Source: Actinoplanes italicus (GTDB taxonomy: Bacteria > Actinomycetota > Actinomycetes > Mycobacteriales > Micromonosporaceae). Taken from it: DNA of 64,000 nt. The position numbers and the translations under genes were made by a program. Positions 26,450 through 35,150 of this stretch are shown here, one piece after another. The notes below the pieces were generated by a model. The model worked only from the letters and a program-made list of their open reading frames with translations. It was not told where the DNA came from and did not search any database. The stretch spans positions 186,001-250,000 of the forward strand of contig NZ_PVMZ01000005.1 of assembly GCF_003001815.1 (NCBI RefSeq), read 5' to 3'. Position 1 is the first letter of the stretch, and every line of letters begins with the position of its first letter.

Positions 26450-28309
26450 ATGAACACCGATAGGCCCACCCCTGCATCCCGGCCAGGCACGACCGCGGAA
26501 CCCGCCGCCGTCGATGAGTCGGCCGAGCCCACGGTCGCCCTGAGCGACACCGGCGACGGCGAGCCGACGGTCAACCTGGCCGCCACCGAGCTCTCCGAGA
26601 AGACAGTCGACCTGTCGTCTTCGGCGCAATCCGAACCGACTGCCGACCCGTCGGCGGTCCCGCCGGATGCAGACGCCTCATCGGAAGACACCGAATCCGA
26701 GCCGACCACGCTGATCACCGGACCGCCGGCTGAGCCGCCGACCGCGAACATCAACCCTGAAGACAACGAGTCCGAGCCCACCGTGACTCTGTCGACGACC
26801 CCGATCGCTGACGAGGACGACGCCGAAGAGACGGCCGCCCTTCCCGCAGCGGACGAATCCGAGCCGACTGTCACCCTGGCGGCGGTCACTCCGGAGGCCG
26901 ACGTCCCGGAAGGGAGCGAGCCCGAGCCCACCGCGACCTTGCCGACGGCTGCGGAGGACACCGACGAAACAGTCGCGCTCTCGGCGGCGGACGAGGCGGA
27001 GCCGACCACGGCCCTGGTCCCGGCTGCGGAGGACACCGACCAAACGGTCGCGCTCCCGGCGGCGGACGAGGCGGAGCCGACCACGGCCCTGGTCCCGGCT
27101 GCGGAGGACACCGACCAAACGGTCGCGCTCCCGGCGGCGGCGATTGCCGCGGCGGCGGACGAGGCCGAACCGACCACGGTCATCATCGCCGGGTCCGAGC
27201 CGACGATTGCGCTGCCCAAGCCCCGGGTCTCGCCGGAGTCGACGGTGGCACTGCCGGTCAGCCGGGTGTCCCCGCCGGACGCGGATCCGACGGTCGCCCT
27301 GCCGATCCCCGCCAAACCGGCCCCGGCGGCCGCCCAGCCGGGTGCGGCGTCGAGGGTCACCCTGCCCTCGGTGCCGGCGCCTCGGACGGCGCCGACCGTT
27401 ACCCCGCCGCCCTCGGAGCCGACGATCGCTCTGCCGGCCGCGCCGGTGACGCCTGTCGTCGTACCCCCGCAGGTAAGGCCTCTGTCTCGCCGTCGCCTGC
27501 TCTGGGCGATCCCCGCCGTAGCCGGGACCGCCCTCGTGGGTGGCACGATCGCCGCACTGGCCGGACGCGACGAACCCGAGGCGGCCAAGGGCCCCAAGAC
27601 TCCCAACCTGCAGGTCAGCGAACCCGCCCCGTCGCAGTTCCCGAGTCCGAGCCCGACGCCGAACACACCCCAGCCGACGGCCCCGATCGTCAAGGACCCG
27701 GTGCACACGCTGGCGGACTTCCGCAAGCTGGTCCCGGGTGACCCGTTCCCGGCGGACTCCATCGCCCTCACCATCGACGACGGGCCGCATCCGGTCTGGA
27801 CGCCGAAGATCCTGCGCCTGCTGGAGAAGCACCACGTCCCGGCGATGTTCTTCATGATCGGCAATCAGGTCCTCGGCCACGAGTCCACCGCTCGTGACGT
27901 CGCCACCGACGGTCACCTGATCGCCAACCACACCTGGAGCCACCCGATCAACCTGTCGAAGCTGCCGCCCCACAAGTCGCTCAAGGAGATCCACCGGGCC
28001 CAGGACAAGATCTACAGCACCACCGGAAAGACTCCGAGCCTGTTCCGGGCACCCGGCGGCGCCTGGTCCAAAGGCCTGTCGCAATCGGTCTCCCAGAGCA
28101 ACGTGATCCCGATCGACTGGACCAACGACCCGCGCGACTGGGCGCAGCCCGGCGTCGCCCACATCACCAACCGCATGCTCGCCGCCCAGCCGGGCCAGAT
28201 CCTGCTCATCCACGACGGCGGCGGCGACCGCTCTCAGACGCTGGCCTCCCTGCGGACCGTCATCCCGGCGCTGCAGGCCAAGGGCTTGAAGTTCGTCGCT
28301 CTGATGTGA
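26450..28309 (+). CDS. Polysaccharide deacetylase with acidic TxxL-repeat cytoplasmic tail
   Basis: A 619-residue protein. Residues about 1-340 are Pro/Ala/Glu/Thr-rich with about eighteen copies of an acidic-x-Thr-x-x-Leu/Ile motif (EPTVALS, DQTVALP, EPTIALP). A membrane segment (RRRLLWAIPAVAGTALVGG) follows near 345-370, then a PSPSPTP linker and a NodB/CE4 deacetylase domain from about 430: TIDDGPHPVW (Asp-Asp metal site) and NHTWSHP (His ligands). The enzyme should deacetylate peptidoglycan or another amino-sugar polymer outside the cell, while the tail stays inside. The ATG at 26450 has GGGAG upstream; an in-frame ATG at 26411 lacks one. Confidence 0.85.
   Translation: MNTDRPTPASRPGTTAEPAAVDESAEPTVALSDTGDGEPTVNLAATELSEKTVDLSSSAQSEPTADPSAVPPDADASSEDTESEPTTLITGPPAEPPTANINPEDNESEPTVTLSTTPIADEDDAEETAALPAADESEPTVTLAAVTPEADVPEGSEPEPTATLPTAAEDTDETVALSAADEAEPTTALVPAAEDTDQTVALPAADEAEPTTALVPAAEDTDQTVALPAAAIAAAADEAEPTTVIIAGSEPTIALPKPRVSPESTVALPVSRVSPPDADPTVALPIPAKPAPAAAQPGAASRVTLPSVPAPRTAPTVTPPPSEPTIALPAAPVTPVVVPPQVRPLSRRRLLWAIPAVAGTALVGGTIAALAGRDEPEAAKGPKTPNLQVSEPAPSQFPSPSPTPNTPQPTAPIVKDPVHTLADFRKLVPGDPFPADSIALTIDDGPHPVWTPKILRLLEKHHVPAMFFMIGNQVLGHESTARDVATDGHLIANHTWSHPINLSKLPPHKSLKEIHRAQDKIYSTTGKTPSLFRAPGGAWSKGLSQSVSQSNVIPIDWTNDPRDWAQPGVAHITNRMLAAQPGQILLIHDGGGDRSQTLASLRTVIPALQAKGLKFVALM
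26939..27135 (+). repeat. 75-bp in-frame tandem duplication
   Basis: A 75-bp unit (25 codons, TVALPAADEAEPTTALVPAA and DTDQ) occurs twice almost exactly (around 26982-27056 and 27057-27131), preceded by a diverged partial copy. It adds one pair of TxxL motifs per copy to the deacetylase tail. Confidence 0.8.
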
Positions 28310-28318
28310 ACGTCAGGC

Positions 28319-28337
28319 CCGGCGGTCAGTCCGCCGG
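28319..28337. terminator. Short hairpin between convergent genes
   Basis: CCGGCGG-N5-CCGCCGG forms a perfect 7-bp stem whose loop contains the stop codon of the minus-strand gene. It could terminate transcription from both sides. Confidence 0.5.
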
Positions 28338-28631
28338 CGGTGAGATCATGTAAACGACGCCTGTGACGATGAAGACCAGGCCGACGACCATGAATCCACC
28401 GCCGGCGAGGAACCGCCCCACACCGAACCCGCGCTTGAAGTCCTCGCTGTTCCGATACTCCTCGGCGGTTCCCGTTGTGCCGGCCGCCAGAGGGCTGACG
28501 CGGCTCTCCGAGATCTGCTTGGCGTGTTCGTCCGCGACGCCGAAGAGATTGGCGACCCAGATGAGCCCGACGAAGCCGAGGAGCAGGCCCACGCCGATGA
28601 GAGCCAGGCCTCTCTGTATGTGCAACGGCAT
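28326..28631 (-). CDS. Small membrane protein with two transmembrane segments
   Basis: A 101-residue protein: hydrophobic segments at about 8-28 (LALIGVGLLLGFVGLIWVA) and 74-96 (FLAGGGFMVVGLVFIVTGVVY), joined by a charged soluble loop with EEYRNSEDFKRGFGVG. No family recognised. The ATG at 28631 follows GGGGG. Convergent with the deacetylase gene. Confidence 0.65.
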   Translation of the reverse strand: MPLHIQRGLALIGVGLLLGFVGLIWVANLFGVADEHAKQISESRVSPLAAGTTGTAEEYRNSEDFKRGFGVGRFLAGGGFMVVGLVFIVTGVVYMISPPAD

Positions 28632-28777
28632 GGCAGCCCCCGTGTGACGATCCGTCAATCCTGGCGCGCAGGACGCCAGGGTAACGACGGACAACGATGT
28701 CAGGCCAGGAGTGGATTCGCCTGCCGTCCGGGGCCCGTCAGAGGCCGGGGGTTGTGGCGGGCGGCAAGAATGATCCG

Positions 28778-29449
28778 GTGATCGGAATCAGGGCCCGCCG
28801 CCTCGTCGTCTCACTGACCGCCGTCGCGCTGCTCGCCGGCTGCGCCAGGCCGGTCAGCGGCTACGAGTCGCCGCCGGATCCGGCACCCGTTCCGTACGGG
28901 AAGGCGACCCCGTCGGCGACCGCCGCGACGTGCCCGCCCGAAGGTGTGCGACTCGAGGTGGGCGGGGGTGACGCCGCGATGGGACTGCGCGTTCTCAGTA
29001 TCACGCTGGTCAACTGCGGTCCACGGACGTACCGGCTGAACGGCTACCCCGCTGTGCGGCCGCTCGACGAGGACCGGGCGGCGCTGAGGGTCCAGGTCCT
29101 GCACGGTGTCAAGGAGATCCTCGGCTCGATGCCGTGGGACGGACCGCCGGCGCCGGTGACGCTGGAGCCGGGACAGCGGGCGGGAACAGCAGTGGCCTGG
29201 CGCAACACCTACGACGACATTCGCGAACCACCGGTGACGGTCACGTTCCTGGACATCACCCCGCAGGCCGGTCGTCCTGCGCAGACCGTCGAGCCGACCG
29301 GCGGTCTCGACCTGGGCAGCACGGGACGGTTCGGTGTCAGTGCCTGGAGCGTGCTGCCCGACAGTGACACCACCGGGGCACCGACCGATCCGCCGGTCCC
29401 CGGCGCGTCCGCCTCCGAGCCGGTGGAAACCATCCCCCCGCTGCTGTAA
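28778..29449 (+). CDS. DUF4232-type secreted lipoprotein
   Basis: A 223-residue lipoprotein: signal peptide with lipobox LLAGC (Cys near residue 21), a Pro-rich spacer, then a beta-rich domain (VRLEVGGGDAAMGLRVLSIT, NCGPRTYRLNGYPAVR, VTLEPGQRAGTAVAW) of the DUF4232 type found in actinobacterial surface proteins. A paired cysteine (TCPPEG, NCGPRT) may form a disulphide. The GTG at 28778 gives a normal signal peptide; longer in-frame starts do not. Confidence 0.75.
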   Translation: MIGIRARRLVVSLTAVALLAGCARPVSGYESPPDPAPVPYGKATPSATAATCPPEGVRLEVGGGDAAMGLRVLSITLVNCGPRTYRLNGYPAVRPLDEDRAALRVQVLHGVKEILGSMPWDGPPAPVTLEPGQRAGTAVAWRNTYDDIREPPVTVTFLDITPQAGRPAQTVEPTGGLDLGSTGRFGVSAWSVLPDSDTTGAPTDPPVPGASASEPVETIPPLL

Positions 29450-29542
29450 CGCCCGTCCTCCGGCAGCCATTCATCCCCATCTACGATCTTTCGACGAGGG
29501 CGCCCGATGTCTCCGGGCGGCCACCACGGGGGAGGATTCAGG

Positions 29543-30037
29543 ATGGTGCAGGATCATTCAGGCGCAGGCTCGTTCGGATACGACCAGCGGCCCGCCACAC
29601 CACGCAGTGTGCAGATCGTCGCGGCGGGTGTGGCGCTGCTCGGTGTGCTCAACATCGTCCGGATCGTCGTTCAGACAGTCATGACGTTCGGCGGTGACGG
29701 GTGGTCCACCGGGGCACGGACGGTGTTCCTGGTCCTCAACGCGATCCCGTTCGCTGTGTCGGTGTTCTTCCTGCCGCTCGCCTACCAGCTGCTCCGCGGC
29801 CGGTCGTGGGCGTGGGTGACCGCCATCGTGCTGGTGTCGCTGAGCACCGCCATCGGCACCTTCATGCTGCTCATCACGGTCACCTCTGGCGGCTTCCCGC
29901 TCGGGCCGGTCATGTTCGGCGTACCCCTCGTCGTTCTTCTGGGGTTGATCGTTCCCCGCTCGGTTCGCGCTTTCTTCAGCAAGCCGGCGCCGGTTCCGTA
30001 TCCCACATACCCCGCCCAGGGGCCATGGACCTCCTGA
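29543..30037 (+). CDS. Small integral membrane protein
   Basis: A 164-residue protein with four hydrophobic segments (about 23-48, 60-82, 90-112, 118-138), a hydrophilic N-terminus with FGYDQRPATPRS, and a Pro-rich C-terminus. GGAGG lies 8 bases before the ATG. Not assigned to a family. Confidence 0.65.
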   Translation: MVQDHSGAGSFGYDQRPATPRSVQIVAAGVALLGVLNIVRIVVQTVMTFGGDGWSTGARTVFLVLNAIPFAVSVFFLPLAYQLLRGRSWAWVTAIVLVSLSTAIGTFMLLITVTSGGFPLGPVMFGVPLVVLLGLIVPRSVRAFFSKPAPVPYPTYPAQGPWTS

Positions 30038-30052
30038 AGCGGAGCCGGCGGT

Positions 30053-31021
30053 TCACCACCAGTAGTTGTCCTGCGGCCGGTACGGGGTCTCCAGCTCGGC
30101 GATCTCGTCGGCGGTCAGCGTGAGGTCGAGGGCGGCCACGGCGTCCTGCAGGTGGTTCGGCTTGGTGGCGCCCACGATCGGGCAGGAGACGGCGGGTTTG
30201 GACAGCACCCAGGCGAGCGCGACCTGCGCCATCGGTACGCCGCGGTCCTCGGCGACCTTCTGGATCGCGTGGACCACCGATTCGTCGGCGTCGCGGTCGA
30301 AGGCCGTGGCCACGCGGTCCGCCGACGACCGCTCGGTGGTGCGGCCCCACGGGCGGGCAGCCCGGCCCTTGGCCAGCGGTGAGTACGGCGTGAGGCCGAC
30401 ACCCTGGTCGAGGCACATCGGGATCATGTCGCGCTCTTCCTCGCGCTTGAGGACGTTGTACTGGTCCTGCATCGCCGCGAAGCCGGTCCACCCGTTCACG
30501 ACGGCGGTGTGCTGCAGCTTGGCGAACTGCCACGCCCACATCGACGACGCGCCGAGATAGCGCACCTTGCCCGACCGGACCAGGTCGTCGAGTGCGCGCA
30601 TGGTCTCCTCGACCGGGGTCTCCGGGTCGAAGCGGTGCAGGTAGTAGACGTCGATGTAGTCGGTGCCGAGCCGGCGTAGTGAGGCGTCGGCCTGCTCGAG
30701 GATCGCCCGGCGTGACAGGCCGCTGCCGCCGGGGCCGTCGTGCATCCGCCCACTGACCTTGGTGGCGAGCACGATGTCCTCCCGGCGCGAGAACCGTCTG
30801 ATCGCCCGCCCGACGAACTCCTCCGAGGTGCCGCCCTGGTAGACGTTGGCGGTGTCCCAGAAGGTCACGCCCAGCTCGGCTGCCTGCCGGAAGAACGGCG
30901 CGGCGGCCTCCTCGCCGAGTGTCCAGGCGTGCATGCCGGCCGTGGCGTCGCCGTAACTCATACATCCGAGCCCGATCCGGCTGACCCGCAGTCCGGTCCG
31001 TCCCAGTCGTGTGAACTGCAC
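30053..31021 (-). CDS. Aldo/keto reductase
   Basis: A 322-residue TIM-barrel NADPH-dependent reductase: FTRLGRTGLRVSRIGLGCMS start, catalytic Asp/Tyr in FWDTANVYQGG, Lys in LATKVSG, His in YYLHRFDPE, and the cofactor-binding C-terminal CPIVGATKPNHLQDAVAAL. Substrate is probably an aldehyde or ketone, not deducible. The GTG start follows AAAGGGG. Confidence 0.9.
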   Translation of the reverse strand: MQFTRLGRTGLRVSRIGLGCMSYGDATAGMHAWTLGEEAAAPFFRQAAELGVTFWDTANVYQGGTSEEFVGRAIRRFSRREDIVLATKVSGRMHDGPGGSGLSRRAILEQADASLRRLGTDYIDVYYLHRFDPETPVEETMRALDDLVRSGKVRYLGASSMWAWQFAKLQHTAVVNGWTGFAAMQDQYNVLKREEERDMIPMCLDQGVGLTPYSPLAKGRAARPWGRTTERSSADRVATAFDRDADESVVHAIQKVAEDRGVPMAQVALAWVLSKPAVSCPIVGATKPNHLQDAVAALDLTLTADEIAELETPYRPQDNYWW

Positions 31022-31067
31022 GAGGTGCCCCTTTCTGTCGCGGCGCGACCAGCCTAGGCGGGCGGGA

Positions 31068-31685
31068 TCAGGAAAGGTCGACGGTGCGCAGATATCCGAG
31101 CCGGTGGTACGCGCTCGGCTCCAGCGTGGCGACGACGCAGCGGTACGACAGCGCGAGCAGTGCGGTGTGCGCGATGTCCGGGCGGTCCTCGATGTCGAGC
31201 GCGGCGAGGACGGTGGCGGTGTCGCGCTCCAGCTCGTAGACGTCGATGAACGGGAATTCGTCGCCCTCGGGCCGCCGGTCCATCAGGCGCAGCAGGCGGC
31301 CGTACGCTCTCGTGCCGTAGATCCGCGACGCCGCGCGCAGGTAGGACAGTGACGAGACGATGATGTTGCAGCTCGTGTCGGCCACCGCGTCGACCAGGGC
31401 CGTTCCGACCGTCTGGTTGTCGAGCCGCGCGTACGAGATCAGCACCTCGGCGTCGAGAATGAGGTGCGGAAGCGGAACCGCGGAAAGCGAGAAACGATTG
31501 TTCGTCACGCGCCGGACGGTCCTGAGGAATCCTTCCGTCTGCGTTGTCTCCGGATCGGACCTCCTATTCTCGCGCAAGCGCGGAAGGAGATTCCGGTAGA
31601 TGCCGTCGAATGTGTTGCCGGTGGCGTGGTATTCGCTGACGATGCGATGCGCCTCCGCGGATCGCCAGCGATTTCTGTCGTTCAC
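31068..31685 (-). CDS. PIN-like domain protein
   Basis: A 205-residue protein with a helical N-terminus (SAEAHRIVSEYHATGNTFDGI) and a PIN-like core from about residue 75: HLILDAEVLISYARL (first acidic residue), NIIVSSLSYLRAASRIYG (second acidic position appears lost), and DIEDRPDIAHTALLALSYRCVVAT with the late acidic cluster. PIN domains are metal-dependent RNases, often toxins, but no antitoxin gene flanks it. The missing residue makes activity uncertain. Confidence 0.55.
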   Translation of the reverse strand: MNDRNRWRSAEAHRIVSEYHATGNTFDGIYRNLLPRLRENRRSDPETTQTEGFLRTVRRVTNNRFSLSAVPLPHLILDAEVLISYARLDNQTVGTALVDAVADTSCNIIVSSLSYLRAASRIYGTRAYGRLLRLMDRRPEGDEFPFIDVYELERDTATVLAALDIEDRPDIAHTALLALSYRCVVATLEPSAYHRLGYLRTVDLS

Positions 31686-32022
31686 GATCGGCGATGCTAG
31701 GCACGGCCTCGGGACGTCCGCAACCGCCCCGAATCGACTCGTCGCACCAGGTGAGACACCCCCGTCACCATCTCAACGCCGACTGGCGGGCGGAGTTTAC
31801 GACCCTGCTGACCGTTTTGATCGCATCATTTCACGCATTTTTTCAACTGGCAGTGCTGCCGGAAGGGCGACGAGCCGCCGGGAGCACTCCCGACGGTCAC
31901 GAAACGGACGGAAATAAATCTCGATCGCCCGCATCATGAGACGGCATTCCGGCTCGCCCGGCCGCCGTACTCGACCGATCGCCGTTTCGCGTGTCGTCTC
32001 GCCGCGATGTTGAATGGCGCCC
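31686..32022. other. 337-bp divergent intergenic region
   Basis: Separates the PIN-like gene from the DnaA-domain gene. It is less GC-rich than its surroundings (for example 31823-31850 with tcatttcacgcattttttc), as expected for divergent promoters, but I see no convincing operator, RNA gene or coding frame. Confidence 0.4.
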
Positions 32023-32652
32023 ATGCCGAAAGTGAAGATCAACCACGACGACCATGCGACGTTCACGGAGGCCGCGGCTTCGGCAGGCCTTTCCGTCGGC
32101 GAATGGCTCGCGATCGCGGGCCGGCAACACGCCGCCGCCTGCACGGTCGTGGGGGACCGGCCCGGCGTCCGGATACTGCACCTGGCCCTCGACGCCGGCA
32201 CCGCCGCCTACCTGGACCGGGAGGCCGGACGCTCAGGCACCGGCGACCGCGCCTACCTCACCCGGTTCCTGCAGGACCTGGCCGCCGGCAGCACCGTCGA
32301 CCCGGATCAACTGTGGGTCGACGCGATGACCGCGATCAGCTTCGACATCGCTTCCCACCGCCAGCGCTCCTACCTGGACCAGGCGAGGATCGACACGATC
32401 GTCGGAGACACGGTCCTCATCGCCGTCCCGGACTCGTACACCCGCGACGTCATCGAGGCCCGGCTGCGGCCGCTCCTCACCGAAACACTGTCCGGGCTCC
32501 TGCGGCGCAGAGTCCAGATCGCCGTCACCATCGACGCGCCGGACCGCCACCGGCCACTGCCGCCGCCCCAGCACCCGGCGGCCGGGCGTGATCTCGACGA
32601 GCTCCGGCGGCTGCTGGACCGGCTGTCAGCCGGCCGGGCGCCACGGCGATGA
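32023..32652 (+). CDS. Orphan DnaA N-terminal domain protein
   Basis: A 209-residue protein. Residues about 1-90 begin MPKVKINHDDHATFTEAAA and look like a small helical DNA- or partner-binding domain. Residues about 98-185 match DnaA domain I: LWVDAMTAISFDIASHRQRSY, the GDTVLIAVPDSYTRDVIEARL strand-helix, and LLTETLSGLLRRRVQIAV. The AAA+ and DNA-binding domains of DnaA are absent. In DnaA, domain I self-associates and recruits the helicase. A role as decoy, modulator or plasmid-derived initiator part is inference. ATG 32014 is an alternative start. Confidence 0.7.
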   Translation: MPKVKINHDDHATFTEAAASAGLSVGEWLAIAGRQHAAACTVVGDRPGVRILHLALDAGTAAYLDREAGRSGTGDRAYLTRFLQDLAAGSTVDPDQLWVDAMTAISFDIASHRQRSYLDQARIDTIVGDTVLIAVPDSYTRDVIEARLRPLLTETLSGLLRRRVQIAVTIDAPDRHRPLPPPQHPAAGRDLDELRRLLDRLSAGRAPRR

Positions 32653-32676
32653 GTCCTGAACCACCGCGTCGTCCGG

Positions 32677-33516
32677 CTACGTCCAGATTTCGCGGAGGCG
32701 GTCCGCCTCGGTGGCGGCCTGGGCGTAGCCGGCCTCGGCGGCCGGGCGGCGGCGGGCCGGGTCCAGGACGTTGGCGCCGATCGCCCGGACGGCCGCCGCG
32801 TCCGGCGACACCACGACTCCCCGTACATCGGCTCCCAGGCTCTTGAGCTGCACGTCCGGGCGTCCGTCACGCCTCGGCGAGCGGGTCGTCGGGGCCAGCA
32901 CCGCCACCCGCCGGCTGCCATCGGCCAGGTCGACGTTGGCGACCGAACGCACTCCCCCGTCGACGTAGCGGACGCCGCCGATCGTCACCGGCGGCCACAC
33001 CAGCGGTACCGCACAGCTGGCGGCGACGGCGTCGACCAGCGAGACGCCACTGTCGGCGTCGAATATCCGTACAGCTCCCGTCTCCGCCTCGACCGCCGCG
33101 ATCCGCAACCGGACCGCCGGCCAGGCACCGTCGCCGATGCGCCGGGCGATCACCTCGCGCCGTTGCGCCTCCGGGATCGTGCGGGTGCGTAGCGCCCTCC
33201 GGCCGAGCCAGGCGCGGCCCTTGGCGGGATCGCCCGGCCAGAGGCCGGCCACCGCGAAACCCAGGATCACTCCGGGGCCGATGCGGGCGGACAGCTCACC
33301 CGTGGCGTCGGCGAGCTGTGCGTCGAAAAGATCCTTCAGCGGTACGCCGGACAGCACCTGAGCAGCCACGGAGGAACCCGCCGACGTCCCGACGAACAGA
33401 CCGGCGTCCGTCAGATCGACACCCCGTTCGGCCAGACCGTGCAGAAGCCCGATCTCCCACGCGACACCGGTGACACCGCCGCCGCCGAGCACGAGAGCCT
33501 TGCCATCAACACCCAT
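32677..33516 (-). CDS. Patatin-like phospholipase
   Basis: A 279-residue Ser-Asp dyad hydrolase: oxyanion motif ALVLGGGGVTGVAWEIG, nucleophile elbow FVGTSAGSSVA (GxSxG) near residue 44, and the catalytic Asp in RYVDGGVRSVAN. No signal peptide, so it acts in the cytoplasm or at the inner membrane face. Expected to cleave acyl chains from lipids. Confidence 0.9.
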   Translation of the reverse strand: MGVDGKALVLGGGGVTGVAWEIGLLHGLAERGVDLTDAGLFVGTSAGSSVAAQVLSGVPLKDLFDAQLADATGELSARIGPGVILGFAVAGLWPGDPAKGRAWLGRRALRTRTIPEAQRREVIARRIGDGAWPAVRLRIAAVEAETGAVRIFDADSGVSLVDAVAASCAVPLVWPPVTIGGVRYVDGGVRSVANVDLADGSRRVAVLAPTTRSPRRDGRPDVQLKSLGADVRGVVVSPDAAAVRAIGANVLDPARRRPAAEAGYAQAATEADRLREIWT

Positions 33517-33545
33517 ACATGTGATCCAAGCACGAGAATCGGACC

Positions 33546-33914
33546 ATGACAGCCACCGGAACACTGATCGGCGACTCGCTGCGCCCGGGCGCCGAGTTCG
33601 CACCGCGCGGCGCCCGGATCCGCCGCGTCTACCGTCTCGACCTGGAAGGCACCGGGACCGCGACACAGCCGCCCGTCTGGACCGTGATCGAGTTCGAGAC
33701 CGACGACACCGAGGCGGCCGTCGAGGCGCTGGCGGCCTCGCTGAACCCCGGCGGCGGCTGGTACGCGGACATGCGCGACGGCCGGGACCGGATCATCGTG
33801 TTCGCCGGTACGGTCTTCCGCTACCGGCCCGGCGACGCCGAGGGCCGGGCGGCCGCGATGGCACACGGGCGGGCCGCCGGTGTCCCCGAGCATCAGCTGG
33901 ACTGGCCGGACTGA
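33546..33914 (+). CDS. Small hypothetical protein
   Basis: A 122-residue soluble protein with alternating strand and helix elements (PPVWTVIEFETDD, AAVEALAASLNPGGGWYADM, DRIIVFAGTVFRYRPG). No family assigned. Its last 22 bases overlap the convergent SDR gene. Confidence 0.6.
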   Translation: MTATGTLIGDSLRPGAEFAPRGARIRRVYRLDLEGTGTATQPPVWTVIEFETDDTEAAVEALAASLNPGGGWYADMRDGRDRIIVFAGTVFRYRPGDAEGRAAAMAHGRAAGVPEHQLDWPD

Positions 33915-34645
33915 TCCCGGCGTGGCGTGCGCACGATCGGCTGCCTGCCGCCCCACATCTCCACGACAGTTCCGCCCACACCGTGCCGGACCAGGTCCAG
34001 GACGACGGCCACGACCTCGGACGGCGGGATCAGCGGGCCCGAGCGGTAGCGTTCGGCGACGCTCATGCGCTGCCACTGGATGTGGGCGCGGTCCAGGCCG
34101 ATCCAGTCCGGTGCCACACACATCACCCGGATCCCGTCGAGTGCGGCCAGACTCGAAGTGAAGCGGATCAGACCGGCTTTGGCGGCCCCGTACTCGGGCG
34201 AGCCGTAGGCCTCGAACCCGACGCCGCCGCTGGAGGCGATGTTGACGATCGCACCGCCGCCGCGTTCGCGCATGGGTTCGAGCACCCGCTGGGTGAGACG
34301 CATCGGCGCGAGGAGGTTGAGGTCGACCGTCGCGGCCCACTCGGCGGCGCTCGCCTCCGGGTACTGCTGCTCCGGCGTCCACCCGCCGGCATTGTTGACG
34401 AGCACGTGCGGGCCGCCGAGTTCCCGGGCGGCCTGCACGACGAGATCAAGATCATCACCTTGGCGTACGTCAGCGCGCACCGCCCGGGCCGGTGTCCCGT
34501 ACTCCCCGAGCCCGGCGACGCAGGCCCGCGCGGCCCGCTCGTCGACGTCGGCCACGACGACGCCGTATCCCGACCGCGCGAACCCGTACGCGAGTTCCCG
34601 CCCCAGCCCGTCACCACCGCCGGTGATGATCGCGATGCCCGTCAT
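33893..34645 (-). CDS. Short-chain dehydrogenase/reductase
   Basis: A 250-residue SDR: cofactor motif ITGGGDGLGRE, NNAGG, catalytic Ser in NIASSGGVGF and YGAAK (Tyr/Lys). Asp in VVVADVDE after strand 2 points to NAD preference. It is a single gene facing the small hypothetical gene; substrate unknown. Confidence 0.9.
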   Translation of the reverse strand: MTGIAIITGGGDGLGRELAYGFARSGYGVVVADVDERAARACVAGLGEYGTPARAVRADVRQGDDLDLVVQAARELGGPHVLVNNAGGWTPEQQYPEASAAEWAATVDLNLLAPMRLTQRVLEPMRERGGGAIVNIASSGGVGFEAYGSPEYGAAKAGLIRFTSSLAALDGIRVMCVAPDWIGLDRAHIQWQRMSVAERYRSGPLIPPSEVVAVVLDLVRHGVGGTVVEMWGGRQPIVRTPRRDQSGQSS

Positions 34646-34739
34646 ACCGAGCCCGTACCCAACGGCCGGATGTCGCATACCGGCCGGGTGACCGCCCCGC
34701 GTGCCCGAGAATGAATCCGGTGGAGAGAGGAGGGCCGGT

Positions 34740-35060
34740 GTGACGGCCATTCCGCAGGCGTACCCGCTGTGGTGCGCGACCCTGGACGGCGACGAGGTGC
34801 GGGTCGGCCGGGTCTTCGGCTGGATGTCGGACCTGCTGACGCCCGAGCCGGTCGCCGCCGAGAAGATCGCCGACTCGTCGGCCGCGACCGGGGCGGACGC
34901 CCGGTTCTCCCCGCTGGTCACGTGGGACCCACCGCGCGGCGGGCTCGTGGCCGGCGGCCTCGTGCGCTGCGGCCGCGACGCGAAGAACCAGTTCGTGCCG
35001 CTGCGCTTCGGCGACACCCGCGAGGAGGCGGTCGCCGCTGTGCGAGCGACCAGAACCTGA
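34740..35060 (+). CDS. Small hypothetical protein
   Basis: A 106-residue protein beginning MTAIPQAYPLWCATLDGDEV from a GTG at 34740 that has a strong GAGAGAGGAGGG ribosome site. Strands VRVGRVFGWMSD and GLVAGGLVRCGRD suggest a small beta-rich fold. No family recognised. Confidence 0.6.
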   Translation: MTAIPQAYPLWCATLDGDEVRVGRVFGWMSDLLTPEPVAAEKIADSSAATGADARFSPLVTWDPPRGGLVAGGLVRCGRDAKNQFVPLRFGDTREEAVAAVRATRT

Positions 35061-35150
35061 CCGGGCCGGTCCGACGCTGCGGCGAGCCGCCGTGGCGCGG
35101 ATCGGTTCTCGCCACGGGCCCGTCGACAGCGGTTCCGGTACGGTCGGCGC

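Noticed and set aside
26678..28213. Minus-strand 511-codon frame opposite the deacetylase
   Set aside because: Gly/Arg-rich shadow of the acidic repeat tail; no domain or start context.
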